A DNA stretch of 55,028 nt from Planctomycetaceae bacterium (GCA_024742875.1 JANSXP010000052.1:1-55028); one strand, 5' to 3'. Numbered from the stretch's first letter, positions 20,268-29,674 are shown. The notes: a model not told the origin generated them from the sequence alone. Numbers and translations: made by a program.

Positions 20268-21302
20268 CTATCGCGGCGTCAGAATTCCGATTCTCCAGTT
20301 GAAATCGCCGTAGCCTTTGCGCTGCTTGTCACGCTGCAACATCCCCTGAAACACCATTTTCAGGTTGCCAGGATCGACCACGAGGCGTTCATCGTTCGAA
20401 TCACGAACCAGCTCGCCGTGACTGATGTTGTCTGTCCACACTGGCACGCCGACGGCCGGCCGCACATTGGTTGCGCCCGCGAACGGACGCAGCCACGAAT
20501 CACGCAGTGGTCGCCAGGGACCATCCAGTGAGCTGGCCAGGTAAGCCTTGTAGTGGCGCTGCCCGGACTGTTCGACGATTGTCAGATAGGCGTTCTCGCC
20601 CTTGAGCCGGTAAGTATGACTGGCCTCGAAGATGGGGCCCTGCAAAGCCAGCTGGCAGTCCCGGAAGCCGTCCGGAAACCGATCGCGCTCTGTCCACATC
20701 CGCCACATGCGACCGTTTAAACTGGTGTAGAACAGCCAGGCACGATCGTCATCACAGATAATCCAGTAATCCAGCCCCCCCACTTTACGACCGTCCTGCG
20801 GACCGCCGTCCAGCAGCGGACGAGCTTTGCTCCAGCTCGCCGGATCTGAGATGTCGTCCGTCGTCGAACAGGCCACCCACATCTTCTGCGAACTCGGCAC
20901 ACCCATCTGGTAAATCAGATACCACAAACCGTGAGGCCGGAAAAAGAACACCTGAGGCGCACAGAAGTAGTCACTGTCGCTGACCGTCAGCGTGGTCCGC
21001 GCAGCACTATCTGCCTGTTCCCACCGGTCAAAACAGCAATATTCAATCGCCGAACGGCCGGGCAGCTTGGACGTCGTAAACAGATGCCACTGACCGTCAT
21101 GAAACACGAATGTGGGATCTTTTTGCGCCCGACTGCGCTCGTCGTCTCGTTGCTCCGGTTTGAGCAAAGGAGCGGAAAACTCCCATTGTTCGGGGAGTCT
21201 GAGCGTTTCCGACACCGGAATCCTGTTGGGCGCCGACTCCTGACCGGACGCCAGCTGACAGAACAGCGCCAGAGCAGCGGCAGTTTGCAGAACAGCACGC
21301 AT
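20268..21302 (-). CDS. GH62-family alpha-L-arabinofuranosidase (secreted)
   Basis: 344 residues with a Sec signal peptide (MRAVLQTAAALALFCQLASG). The five-bladed propeller motifs match GH62: KDPTFVF at 61-67, FCAPQVFFF at 113-121, GLDYWIICDDDRAWLFYT at 176-193, FEASHTYR at 225-232 and NISHGELVR near 292. GH62 enzymes remove arabinose side chains from arabinoxylan. The acidic residues in the KDP, CDDD and EASH contexts are the expected active-site positions, but I have not checked them against a structure. No carbohydrate-binding module is attached. The start is supported by GGGGAG about 6 nt upstream. It begins 11 bp after the thioredoxin/PDZ gene, so the two form one transcription unit, an odd pairing. 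No sugar transporter or other CAZyme is nearby. Confidence 0.85.
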   Translation of the reverse strand: MRAVLQTAAALALFCQLASGQESAPNRIPVSETLRLPEQWEFSAPLLKPEQRDDERSRAQKDPTFVFHDGQWHLFTTSKLPGRSAIEYCCFDRWEQADSAARTTLTVSDSDYFCAPQVFFFRPHGLWYLIYQMGVPSSQKMWVACSTTDDISDPASWSKARPLLDGGPQDGRKVGGLDYWIICDDDRAWLFYTSLNGRMWRMWTERDRFPDGFRDCQLALQGPIFEASHTYRLKGENAYLTIVEQSGQRHYKAYLASSLDGPWRPLRDSWLRPFAGATNVRPAVGVPVWTDNISHGELVRDSNDERLVVDPGNLKMVFQGMLQRDKQRKGYGDFNWRIGILTPR

Positions 21303-21313
21303 CGCGGACTCCC

Positions 21314-22642
21314 CTACTTCTGCATCGGCAGCTGAAACGTCATGCGGCGGCGCCCTCGATAGACAACCACTTCGGCCTTCGTCCCAGGCGTGCCCTGAGT
21401 GACGACATACGTATGCAGCTGCTGCTCGGTCATCAGGTTCTGCTGATCGTTGTAGGAGACGATGACGTCACCTTCTCGCAGTCCTGCCCGTTTCGCTGTT
21501 CCGTGTGGCCCGTACTTGCCGACGCGTTTGACGTGCAGCGCCATCTGATCTGCCGGAATCTTCAGCGCACGACGCCGCGAAGATTCCGCCTCCTCGAGCA
21601 CCATGCCGCCGGCCGCGATTCTCCGCAGTCCCCAGCTGGTCACTCGCCAGGACAGGTCACCCGCTTTGCGCCAGCCTTTGCTGACCCGCAGCGTGAGCGG
21701 AACCTCTCGTCCATCACGTTTCACCGTCAGACTGGCCACACCGCCGTCGGGTTTCAAACTGTGCAGAACCCACTGCACGTCGGCCACAGACAGCATGGGC
21801 TGACCATCAAACGTCACAATCTGATCTCCCGCCTCGATGCCGGCGCGGGCAGCCGCAGAACCTGGTTCAACCTGTTTCACGCTTGCCAGCTCATGCGGGT
21901 CCAGCGTCAGCCCCACGACACTGGGATGGGGATAGGGAAACAGCACTTTTTCCGGAATCGGTTTGCCGGCCGTCCAGTAGTACTCCCGCTGGGCATCGCC
22001 AATCTGGTGACAGTGAATGCAGCTTTTGACCACGTCGCCCTGATAGTTCAGTCTGCTGGTGAACTTATCCCTGAGGGCCGGATACTTTTCTGGTGACGCC
22101 ACCTCCATTGGCGGCCCCGTCTTCTTCATCAGCGAAGATTTCACAGCATCGTAGTTTTCATGCAGATCCAGCGCCGCCTGCAGAGCTTTGGCCAGCCCCT
22201 GCAGCGAAACGTCGCCCACCCATTCGGTGCGATGAGAACGCGTGCCGAAGCGGCCGTAGATGGTACGGTCCGCATTCAGAAAGAACACGGCAAACGACTG
22301 ATCGGTGTCGTACTGGAAGAGATTCAGATCGAGGCCATTGGTCGCCACCTGTCTGACGCAGACGAATTTCTCAAGCAGCGGGCGAATCACAGGATGCGTG
22401 TCCACCAGTTCATCATCCAGTTTGACACACTCATGACACGGCAGGCATCGCAGCACCACCACAATGGGTCGTCCTGTCTGCTCTGCCCTGCGAAAAGCGC
22501 CGGGGATGTCGTTGTACATCCAGAACCCTTCCGCCTCGACTTTCTTCCGATCGCCGCGCACGATCTCGTCACGCGTCTGGGCGTCAGCCAACGAACACAG
22601 GACCAGTGTTGCCGCGAGCCAGAATGTTTTGTTGACCAGCAT
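21314..22642 (-). CDS. Periplasmic thioredoxin-like / c-type haem / double-PDZ protein
   Basis: 442 residues. A signal peptide (1-21) is followed by a thioredoxin-like domain (about 35-165) with CLPCHEC at 66-72 in the CxxC position. A CIHCH c-type haem motif lies at 208-212 in a short linker domain. There are two PDZ domains (about 240-320, PGSAAARAGIEAGDQI; about 345-440, GTAKRAGLREGDVI). No protease domain is present. Proteins of this kind occur in planctomycetes without an assigned function; a redox or cytochrome-linked scaffold in the periplasm is only an inference. The ATG at 22642 is preferred to a frame ten codons longer because GAGGGG lies about 7 nt upstream of it and the signal peptide begins there. 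GH62 follows 11 bp downstream. Confidence 0.85.
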   Translation of the reverse strand: MLVNKTFWLAATLVLCSLADAQTRDEIVRGDRKKVEAEGFWMYNDIPGAFRRAEQTGRPIVVVLRCLPCHECVKLDDELVDTHPVIRPLLEKFVCVRQVATNGLDLNLFQYDTDQSFAVFFLNADRTIYGRFGTRSHRTEWVGDVSLQGLAKALQAALDLHENYDAVKSSLMKKTGPPMEVASPEKYPALRDKFTSRLNYQGDVVKSCIHCHQIGDAQREYYWTAGKPIPEKVLFPYPHPSVVGLTLDPHELASVKQVEPGSAAARAGIEAGDQIVTFDGQPMLSVADVQWVLHSLKPDGGVASLTVKRDGREVPLTLRVSKGWRKAGDLSWRVTSWGLRRIAAGGMVLEEAESSRRRALKIPADQMALHVKRVGKYGPHGTAKRAGLREGDVIVSYNDQQNLMTEQQLHTYVVTQGTPGTKAEVVVYRGRRRMTFQLPMQK

Positions 22643-23054
22643 ATCATTCCCCTCTCTTGTTCTCAGTGACACAGCACAGTAACCGTTCTGTCAGTGGCAG
22701 CTCAATCCAACTCAGGCCTGAACCGGCCGTGGCCGTCCATTGAGACTGCATCTCGAATCTCACTGGAAAACTCAGGACAGGAGGGATGGACTGTCAGAGC
22801 ACACCAGCCTGTAACGTATTCACATAACGCCCGCCGGCGCGCTTGTGGCCCGGCAGTTCCTGCCGAACACTGGTTATCGAGGCGCACGTGCATCTGGCAA
22901 ACCCGTCACAAACAGCACGTCCGTCCCGCGATTGTGAATCTCGTTGAAGGCGGTGCCCTGTGTCTCCAGCCTCAATTTCAGGGGAGTCGATCAGTCGAAT
23001 ACGAGAGGGCAACAATTGTGTGTTGCCACCTCACCCAAGGATGGGGACAGGATC
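22643..23054. other. 412-bp divergent intergenic region, Trx-PDZ gene / TolC-family gene
   Basis: Promoters for both directions must lie here, but no convincing -35/-10 pair is visible. The only clear structure is an inverted repeat, GGCAACA (23008-23014) and TGTTGCC (23021-23027) with a 6-nt spacer, ending 27 nt before the TolC-family ATG. It could be an operator or leader hairpin. No gene-like frame has family similarity. Confidence 0.5.
23008..23027 (+). promoter_or_regulatory. Inverted repeat upstream of the TolC-family gene
   Basis: A 7-bp perfect inverted repeat (GGCAACA / TGTTGCC, spacer ATTGTG) ends 27 nt before the start codon and ahead of the likely ribosome-binding site GGGGACAGG. 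Its 20-bp dyad size fits a dimeric repressor site, or a hairpin in the leader RNA. No regulator gene is adjacent to support one reading over the other. Confidence 0.3.
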
Positions 23055-24893
23055 ATGGATGGAATTCGCTGCTGCCTGCTGGCAGCTGTCGTGTGCTCAG
23101 GTTGCGCGACTTCTCAGCATCAACTCGCCGCCCGTTCCCGCACGGACGATTCTGCGAAGACTGTCCAATCGTCGGACGTTGCAGGGCAACCAGGCGGTGG
23201 TCCGCATTCTTCTGTCGTGAACCGCGAGGCCACTGCTGACCAAGAGCGTCCCGGACCTGACGGGGACCACTCATCGGCGGAGATTGTCCCGGTATCGCTG
23301 CAGCAGCAGCTCGAAGCGGCACCACTGACGTTTCAGCTGGTGGAAACCGCGTTGCAGCAGTCTGATCTGCCAGCCGCGATGCCCCCGCAGGAGCCAACAG
23401 ACTCGGTCGAGATCGATCAGTCCGCCTCGCCCACGTCAAATTATGATGCAGCCATCCCCAGCTCAGATGTGGACAACACTCAGCTGATGGACGTCATCAG
23501 CTCTGTGCATCGCGCCTTTCCCCTGGTCCAGGCCGCCTTCCAGGAGCGTCAGATAGCGAATGGTAATCAGCTGTCGACCTGGGGCGAGTTCGACACCAAA
23601 TTCAAAGCGTCCAGCGAAAGCGGACCTCTGGGGTTTTACGAAACCTATCGCAACAGCCTGGGCATCAACAAGCCACTGTACGGCGGCGGTTATGTGTTTG
23701 GCGGTTACCGCAACGGGGGCGGTGATTTCCAGCCATGGTACGAAGAACGCGAAACCAACGACGGCGGCGAGTTCAAAGCGGGCGTGCGTGTGCCCCTGAT
23801 TCGCGACCGGGACATCGACGCCCGCCGTGCTGCTGTCTGGCGAGCCACGTATGACCAGCAGATTGCCGATCCGGTCATTCGCGCGATGCTGATTGACTTC
23901 AGTCGGGAAGCCAGCATGGCTTACTGGAAATGGGTGGCCGCGGGCGGCAAGGTGCGCATCGGCGAAAGCTGGCTGAAGCTGGCACAGGAACGCAACGATT
24001 TCATCAAACGCCGCGTGCAGGTCGGTGACATGGACAACCCGGTCCTTATCGACAACGTCCGGGCGATCGCCAAACGGGAAGCCAAGCTGGCTGATTCGCG
24101 TCTGGAACTGCAGCAGGCGGCCGTCAAGCTGTCTTTGTATCTGCGAGACGAAAGCGGACTGCCCATCGTGCCGTCCGAAGCCAGTGTTCCCGAGTTTCCG
24201 TCGCTGCGCAATCCCGCTCCGGAAATGCTCAATGCGGAAATCTCCCGCGCTCAGCAGAATCGTCCTCAGCTGATGGCTTTGGATCTGCAATACCAAAAAC
24301 TGCGCGTCGACTATGCCGAAGCGTGCAACCTGACGCGTCCCGGACTCGACGCGCAGCTGATCGGCTCTCAGGATGTGGGACAGCCGACCAGCAAGAAACG
24401 AGACAAGTCGGAATTCGAGCTGGAAGCCGGACTCTTCTTTGACGTGCCGCTGGAACGTCGCAAGGGGCGCGGCAAGATGGTGGCCGTGCAGGCGAAAATG
24501 AATCAGGTGGCCGCCAAGCGGCGCATGGTGGCAGACAAAGTCACGGCCGAAGTGCAGGCCGCCCTCGCTGGACTGCTGCAGTCTCAGCAGGCAGCACTGC
24601 GTGCCCGCGAAGCGGTCGCTCTGGCCGAAGAAATGGCCCGCATCGAACGTGTGAAATTCACCGTCGGAGAAAGCGATCTTCTGAAAGTCGCCCTGCGGGA
24701 ACAGTACGCTCTGGAAGCCGCAGAAGAAGCCATCACGCTGACGCACACCCACTTCAAGGCGCTGGCCGACTTTGCGGCGGCAATCGCCGTCGAACGACCA
24801 TACACCGACCTGCTGCCCGCGATGCCGGAACTGCCACCGGTCAAAATTCCTCAGGAAGGCGTCCAGCAGCAGGGACAGGGCGGGCAGCAGTAA
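23055..24893 (+). CDS. TolC-family outer-membrane efflux protein (probable lipoprotein)
   Basis: 612 residues from the ATG at 23055, which has GGGGACAGG upstream and opens a short signal peptide ending in a lipobox-like VVCSGC (Cys17). The first 150 residues after it are a low-complexity Gln/Ser/Pro linker. The rest (about 165-590) has the TolC-type long helical repeats, including ISRAQQNRPQLMALDLQYQK, YAEACNLTRPGLDAQLIGS and a coiled region near VQAKMNQVAAKRRMVADKVTAEVQ. TolC trimers form the outer-membrane exit of efflux or type I secretion systems. No inner-membrane pump or periplasmic adaptor is adjacent, so the substrate is unknown. A longer upstream frame exists but would bury the signal peptide. 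Confidence 0.85.
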   Translation: MDGIRCCLLAAVVCSGCATSQHQLAARSRTDDSAKTVQSSDVAGQPGGGPHSSVVNREATADQERPGPDGDHSSAEIVPVSLQQQLEAAPLTFQLVETALQQSDLPAAMPPQEPTDSVEIDQSASPTSNYDAAIPSSDVDNTQLMDVISSVHRAFPLVQAAFQERQIANGNQLSTWGEFDTKFKASSESGPLGFYETYRNSLGINKPLYGGGYVFGGYRNGGGDFQPWYEERETNDGGEFKAGVRVPLIRDRDIDARRAAVWRATYDQQIADPVIRAMLIDFSREASMAYWKWVAAGGKVRIGESWLKLAQERNDFIKRRVQVGDMDNPVLIDNVRAIAKREAKLADSRLELQQAAVKLSLYLRDESGLPIVPSEASVPEFPSLRNPAPEMLNAEISRAQQNRPQLMALDLQYQKLRVDYAEACNLTRPGLDAQLIGSQDVGQPTSKKRDKSEFELEAGLFFDVPLERRKGRGKMVAVQAKMNQVAAKRRMVADKVTAEVQAALAGLLQSQQAALRAREAVALAEEMARIERVKFTVGESDLLKVALREQYALEAAEEAITLTHTHFKALADFAAAIAVERPYTDLLPAMPELPPVKIPQEGVQQQGQGGQQ

Positions 24894-24921
24894 ACCGGAG
24901 GAACGCCCCGATCGCCGGCAC

Positions 24922-24943
24922 GGCCCCGCGCAACAGCGGGGCC
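24922..24943 (+). terminator. Candidate terminator hairpin after the TolC-family gene
   Basis: An 8-bp GC-rich perfect stem (GGCCCCGC at 24922-24929, GCGGGGCC at 24936-24943, loop of 6 nt) lies 28 nt past the stop. It lacks a following T-run, so it may act with Rho or only stabilise the 3' end. The 234-bp gap to the next gene shows nothing else. Confidence 0.4.
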
Positions 24944-25127
24944 GACGGTCAGATCTGATCTCGGGACAGCAGCTGCCAAATTCGTTCCTGCGCTGACCGC
25001 TGCTGGCAAAAAACAGCGCGGCAACTTAAAACTCAGGCACCGATGGCGTACACCGCCTCTGCGTTCCCCGTTCGCACCGATCCTGCGGACGGCTTCCGGA
25101 ACGCAGCGTGACGCCCGGAGTGCAGCT

Positions 25128-27605
25128 ATGAGTACGGACGCATTTGTCAATTTTCTGGAAGGGCGTTTTGCGCCCAACGTGGCCTCACACACGGTGATGG
25201 AATCCACCCCAGGAGAATTTGTCTCACTGCCCGACGATCTGGCGCCCCCACTGGCCGATGCGCTGCGACAATCCGGCATGACGCAGCTGTACAGCCACCA
25301 GTATGACGCGTACCGGTCCATCCGCAGTGGCAAAGACACGGTGCTGGTCTCGCGCACCGCCAGTGGCAAAACGCTCTCATTCCTGCTGCCCATCCTGCAG
25401 GAATATGTAACAGCCGATGCGCCGTTTGGCGTCGCACTGCTGTACCCCACGAAGGCCCTGTCACGTGATCAGGAAAGCACGCTGGGGCGATTACTGCAGG
25501 CCGCCGGAGCCGACATGCGACTGGGAACTTTTGACGGAGACACTCCGCGGGAGGAAAGAAACCGCATTCAGTCTTCGGCTGACTTCATGATCACCAACCC
25601 GGACATGCTGCATTCGGGAATTCTGCCCAATCACAACCGCAAATGGCGGACGTTTCTGTCCCGCTTAAAGTACATCGTGATTGACGAAGTGCACACTTAC
25701 CGGGGAGCGTTTGGATCTCACGTGGCCAACGTGATGCGGCGGCTGGTGCGGGCGTGCGAGATGCACGGCAGTCGGCCGATCTTTATCTGCTCTTCGGCCA
25801 CCATCGGCAATCCGGCTGAACACGTGGAAGCACTGCTGGAACGCAAGTTTGAAGTCATCAACAAAGACGGCGCGCCCCGACCGCAGCGTGACCTGTACAT
25901 GGTCAATCCGCCAGTGATGCAAAGTCACGGACACGCCGTGTATCGCAAAGGGCCGAACTCTGTCAGCATCCCCCTGATTCGTGAGGCCACTAAACGGGGC
26001 GTGCGCACCATCTGCTTTTGTCGCTCGCGACAACAGGTGGAACGACTGGTGCGTGCAGTGACAGACGGTCGCCCGGACATGAAACAGAAGGTCAAACCGT
26101 ACCGCGGCGGACTGCTGCCCAATGAAAGACGTCAGCTGGAGCGCGACCTGGCCGACGGCCGTGTGACAACCATCGTCAGCACCAACGCACTGGAGTTGGG
26201 GATCGACATTGGCGATCTGGATCTCTGCATTCTCAGCGGGCACCCAGGCTCCATGGCCAGTTTCTGGCAGCAGGCCGGACGGGTGGGACGACGCGGCTCA
26301 CGAGCGGTCATCGTTTATGCTGCCCGTGACACGCCGATCGACCAGTATTTTGTCAATCACCCGGAGTTCCTGCAGGAGGCGCCCATCGAACAGGCCTGGC
26401 TCAACGCAGACAACCCGTACATCCTGCTGCAGCATCTGCCATGTGCCGCACACGAACATCCCCTGCGTGACGCTGAGCCCGCCTTCCCGGAACCTGGCTA
26501 CACGGCTGCTTTGGAAATTCTGAAAGACGATGAAACGCTGAAAGAGTATCGCGGCAACTACCGCTACGCGCTGCGTGACTATCCGGCCAAAGGCGTCAAC
26601 CTGCGGGGCATGACGGACTACAACATCGAGATCTACTGCGGCACCGAAGTGATCGGAGAGATCGACCCCATCGGTGCCCGCGGGGAGCTGTACAAGGACG
26701 CCATCTATCAGCACCTGGGCCGTCGCTATATGTCGATGGATCTGGATCTGGAAAAAAAACTTTGTCGTGTCGACCCGGTCAACGTGGACTACTACACCGA
26801 GTGCGTCTGGGAAAGCCGTGTGGAAATCACAGAGTCTCTTGATGAATACACGATCGCCCGGCAGGACGGAGGCGACAGCTCTGTGGCCGCCAAACTGGAG
26901 TTCGGCTACATCAACGTCAATCGACAGCCCAAGCTGTATAAGAAGATTCGCGAACGCACGCTGGAGAACATTGGCTACGGCCCGATCACACTGGATCCGT
27001 TCATTTACGACACGGCCGGATTTGCGCTGTATCCTCCCGCATGGTGGCGGACGGCCGTGGAACAGAACGACAAACGCCATATCGGCGCCGGCATGTACGG
27101 ACTGGCGTATATTCTAAAACGGACGGCCCCCAGCCTGTGTCTGTGCGACGAGCAGAACATCGAAACGGACGTGTCACTCACCGAGGTAGCGCCGTCTGAA
27201 TGGAAAAGCGCACTGTATCTGTTCGATACCATCGAAGGGGGCGTTGGTTACGCCGAAAAGATCTTTGAGGTCTTCAGTGAAGCGTTGAAACTGGCCCTGA
27301 CCATCATTGAAGAGTGCCCCTGCGCGGCTGGCTGCCCGGCGTGCGTCACTTCGCTCCCTCCCGGCGTGGAGGATGAAGAACTGGAACAGTTGCTGGTGGA
27401 ATCCAACGCCTCGGTGGCCTGCACCCGCAGCCTGATCGTGGCCCTGCTGACCGGGCGGATGGAACTGCCGGAAATCACGGAATTTGCCATTGAAGAGGGG
27501 GCGTCGATCGCCCCTCCTGAAGTTGATCACGAGCATGAAAAACTCGTCCAGCGGCTCGGCAAAGCCAGCAAACTGCTGCGAAAAAAACGCGAGCGACTGC
27601 ACTAA
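25128..27605 (+). CDS. MrfA/Hrq1-type DEAD/H helicase with C-terminal DUF1998 zinc-binding domain
   Basis: 825 residues. RecA-1 has motif I TASGKT (about 77-82) and motif II DEVH (from 186). RecA-2 has motif IV-VI features TNALELGIDIGD and QQAGRVGRRG. The C-terminal DUF1998/MrfA zinc-binding domain has four cysteines, C730-x-C732-x3-C736-x2-C739 (CPCAAGCPAC). This matches MrfA (YprA) of Bacillus, which repairs mitomycin-type DNA lesions independently of UvrA, and the Hrq1/RecQ4-like helicase group. In MrfA the partner nuclease is MrfB; no exonuclease gene is next to it here. It runs 3'-to-5' in characterised relatives. The gene stands alone on the plus strand, with its own upstream gap, so it is probably monocistronic. 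Confidence 0.9.
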   Translation: MSTDAFVNFLEGRFAPNVASHTVMESTPGEFVSLPDDLAPPLADALRQSGMTQLYSHQYDAYRSIRSGKDTVLVSRTASGKTLSFLLPILQEYVTADAPFGVALLYPTKALSRDQESTLGRLLQAAGADMRLGTFDGDTPREERNRIQSSADFMITNPDMLHSGILPNHNRKWRTFLSRLKYIVIDEVHTYRGAFGSHVANVMRRLVRACEMHGSRPIFICSSATIGNPAEHVEALLERKFEVINKDGAPRPQRDLYMVNPPVMQSHGHAVYRKGPNSVSIPLIREATKRGVRTICFCRSRQQVERLVRAVTDGRPDMKQKVKPYRGGLLPNERRQLERDLADGRVTTIVSTNALELGIDIGDLDLCILSGHPGSMASFWQQAGRVGRRGSRAVIVYAARDTPIDQYFVNHPEFLQEAPIEQAWLNADNPYILLQHLPCAAHEHPLRDAEPAFPEPGYTAALEILKDDETLKEYRGNYRYALRDYPAKGVNLRGMTDYNIEIYCGTEVIGEIDPIGARGELYKDAIYQHLGRRYMSMDLDLEKKLCRVDPVNVDYYTECVWESRVEITESLDEYTIARQDGGDSSVAAKLEFGYINVNRQPKLYKKIRERTLENIGYGPITLDPFIYDTAGFALYPPAWWRTAVEQNDKRHIGAGMYGLAYILKRTAPSLCLCDEQNIETDVSLTEVAPSEWKSALYLFDTIEGGVGYAEKIFEVFSEALKLALTIIEECPCAAGCPACVTSLPPGVEDEELEQLLVESNASVACTRSLIVALLTGRMELPEITEFAIEEGASIAPPEVDHEHEKLVQRLGKASKLLRKKRERLH

Positions 27606-27626
27606 ACTCCCGGGTTCCCGCGTGAG

Positions 27627-27642
27627 GCGGCCCACAGGCCGC
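27627..27642 (+). terminator. Possible terminator hairpin after the MrfA-type helicase gene
   Basis: A compact 6-bp stem with a 4-nt loop (GCGGCC-caca-GGCCGC) begins 21 nt after the stop codon. There is no T-run, so this rests on position and stem quality only. Confidence 0.3.
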
Positions 27643-27709
27643 GTCTGCTCAGCGCAGCGTTTCGCAAAAGTGTGTACTCGTTCACGCCTGCCGCTGTTAG
27701 ACTGGCGGA

Positions 27710-29674
27710 ATGCTCTTCCCGCCTGCTTCCGCGCCCCGCCGCACAACATCCTTCCGCCTGCCGTCGCTGATACTGCTCACGGTTTTGATCCCGGGAGCGT
27801 GCGCCGATGATCGGTCCGCCGCGCAGCCAGAGCACTTTGCCGCGGAAGTTCGCCCGCTGATCACACGCTTGTGCGCCGACTGCCACAGTGGCGACACGCC
27901 CAACGGCGCCGTGGACCTGGAGCGTGTCTTTAGCGTCAACCTGGAACAGTCGTTTGACACGTGGGAAGCGGTCGCCGCTCAGATCGCCGCCGGCACCATG
28001 CCGCCCGATGACATGCCGCAGCCAACAGCTGCTGAGAAACAGCAGGTTGTCCACTGGCTGGAAAACATTATTGCATCCACCGCTGCGCGCCCCGGCATCC
28101 TCCGGCCGCGACGACTTGCGGTCAACGAATACCGCAACACACTGCGTTCCGTGTTTGGCTTCGAGCTGGAAGTCAACATCATGAAGGCCGAGCAGACCAT
28201 CTCAGAACCTTCCATGGTGGTCAAACTGATGCCCACAGACCCGCCGGGTCGCAGTGGCTTCAAGAACGACACGCACTCCAATCCGCTTTCCGTGGTAGCC
28301 TGGGATCAGTATTCGTACATCGCGGATGCCGCCATCGAGCGACTGCTGAACGGTCATGACGTCCAGCCTCTGGCAAGTCTCATCGGTGACTCCCCCGACA
28401 CGCCTCTTTCCCCCGAGCAGTCGCGGACTCTCCTGCGTCGCTTCCTGCGTCGCGCTAACAGACGTCCCTCTCCGCCTGGCCGTGTGGAGACCGCGATGCA
28501 GCGCGTGCTGGCTGCGCCGGCAGATGACCGAACGGACGCTGTCGCAGCGGAGCTGAAGACCATCCTGATGTCGCCCACGTTTCTGTACCGTGGCCTGCTG
28601 GCGACCGGCACTCGTGGACAGCAACAGCCTGTCGACAGTTACGAACTGGCGGAACGGCTGTCGTATTTTCTGTGGGCCGACATGCCCGATGATCGCCTGA
28701 TGGAACTGGCCGACAGCGATCAACTGCAGGACGCCACTGTCATCGGCGAGCAGATCGATCGCATGCTGAGCTCGCCACGGGCACGCAGTCTGACGGACGA
28801 TTTCGCCACCCAGTGGCTCACCCTGACCGAAATTGAACACGTCACTGACAACGTCCCCAAAATGGTAGCGCTGAAGTCACAGCCGGAAGACTTCATGCAT
28901 TATCTGTTCACGGAAGATCGCCCGCTGACAGAGCTGATAGATTCTGAGGTGGCCTTTACCAGCCCTCACACGGCGAAGATTTATGGCCGGGATGCCGCAC
29001 AGCTGCCCCGCTATCGCAAACAAAAAGGCATCGAGGTGGAGATTGTGGCCAATCACCGCATCGACCTCGAGCACACAACGGAGCGCGGCGGGATCCTGAC
29101 GATGCCCGGCATCCTGGCGATGAACCGCGGCCCCATTATCCGCGGCACCTGGATGCTCGAACGGATTCTCGGCGATGAACTGCCCGAGCCGCCGGCCAAT
29201 GTGGGGCAGGTGCCTCCCAGCCCGGCCGGCCAGCAGCTGTCTTTTCGGGAGCGTTTCGAACAGCACCGCTCCAACAAGACGTGTGCGGTGTGCCACGATC
29301 GGATCGACCCTCTCGGATTTGCGCTGGCTCGTTTCGATCAGAACGGCGGATTCCGCAGCGGCGAGAACGTCGACACCAGTGGTCGCCTGCCAACAGGAGA
29401 GACTTTTCAGGACATGACCGAACTGAAATCCGTCCTGCTGACATCGCGGCGGGAAACAGTTGTGCGCAACATCGTGGAACGGACGATGTCATATGCGCTG
29501 TGCCGCAAACTCACCATCTACGATCGCCCCGTGACTGACGAACTGACCGCTCGGATGCTGGAAACTGACGGCACATGGAGAGATCTGTTTGTGGCCATCG
29601 GCTGCAGCCTGCCGTTTCGGGAAACCATTCTTTCTGACTCCATCGTCGCAGACCAACGGAAAGACGTGCCATGA
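27710..29674 (+). CDS. Planctomycete cytochrome-like protein (DUF1587/DUF1592/DUF1588/DUF1585)
   Basis: 654 residues, exported by an N-terminal signal (about 13-31). A c-type haem site CADCH (55-59) opens the protein. The DUF1587 segment RRLAVNEYRNTLRSVFG follows, then DUF1592 (ELAERLSYFLWADMPDD), DUF1588 with GGILTMPGILAMN and a second haem site CAVCH (525-529), then DUF1585 (YALCRKLTIYD). Such proteins are widespread and highly paralogous in planctomycetes, always beside a DUF1552 gene, and no substrate has been proven; an electron-transfer or oxidase role in the periplasm is inferred. The stop overlaps the ATG of the DUF1552 gene (ATGA), so the pair is translationally coupled. Confidence 0.92.
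   Translation: MLFPPASAPRRTTSFRLPSLILLTVLIPGACADDRSAAQPEHFAAEVRPLITRLCADCHSGDTPNGAVDLERVFSVNLEQSFDTWEAVAAQIAAGTMPPDDMPQPTAAEKQQVVHWLENIIASTAARPGILRPRRLAVNEYRNTLRSVFGFELEVNIMKAEQTISEPSMVVKLMPTDPPGRSGFKNDTHSNPLSVVAWDQYSYIADAAIERLLNGHDVQPLASLIGDSPDTPLSPEQSRTLLRRFLRRANRRPSPPGRVETAMQRVLAAPADDRTDAVAAELKTILMSPTFLYRGLLATGTRGQQQPVDSYELAERLSYFLWADMPDDRLMELADSDQLQDATVIGEQIDRMLSSPRARSLTDDFATQWLTLTEIEHVTDNVPKMVALKSQPEDFMHYLFTEDRPLTELIDSEVAFTSPHTAKIYGRDAAQLPRYRKQKGIEVEIVANHRIDLEHTTERGGILTMPGILAMNRGPIIRGTWMLERILGDELPEPPANVGQVPPSPAGQQLSFRERFEQHRSNKTCAVCHDRIDPLGFALARFDQNGGFRSGENVDTSGRLPTGETFQDMTELKSVLLTSRRETVVRNIVERTMSYALCRKLTIYDRPVTDELTARMLETDGTWRDLFVAIGCSLPFRETILSDSIVADQRKDVP

Noticed and set aside
23463-24752. 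Long minus-strand frame across the TolC-family gene
   Set aside because: Antisense shadow; the plus strand has a coherent signal peptide and TolC-type repeats.
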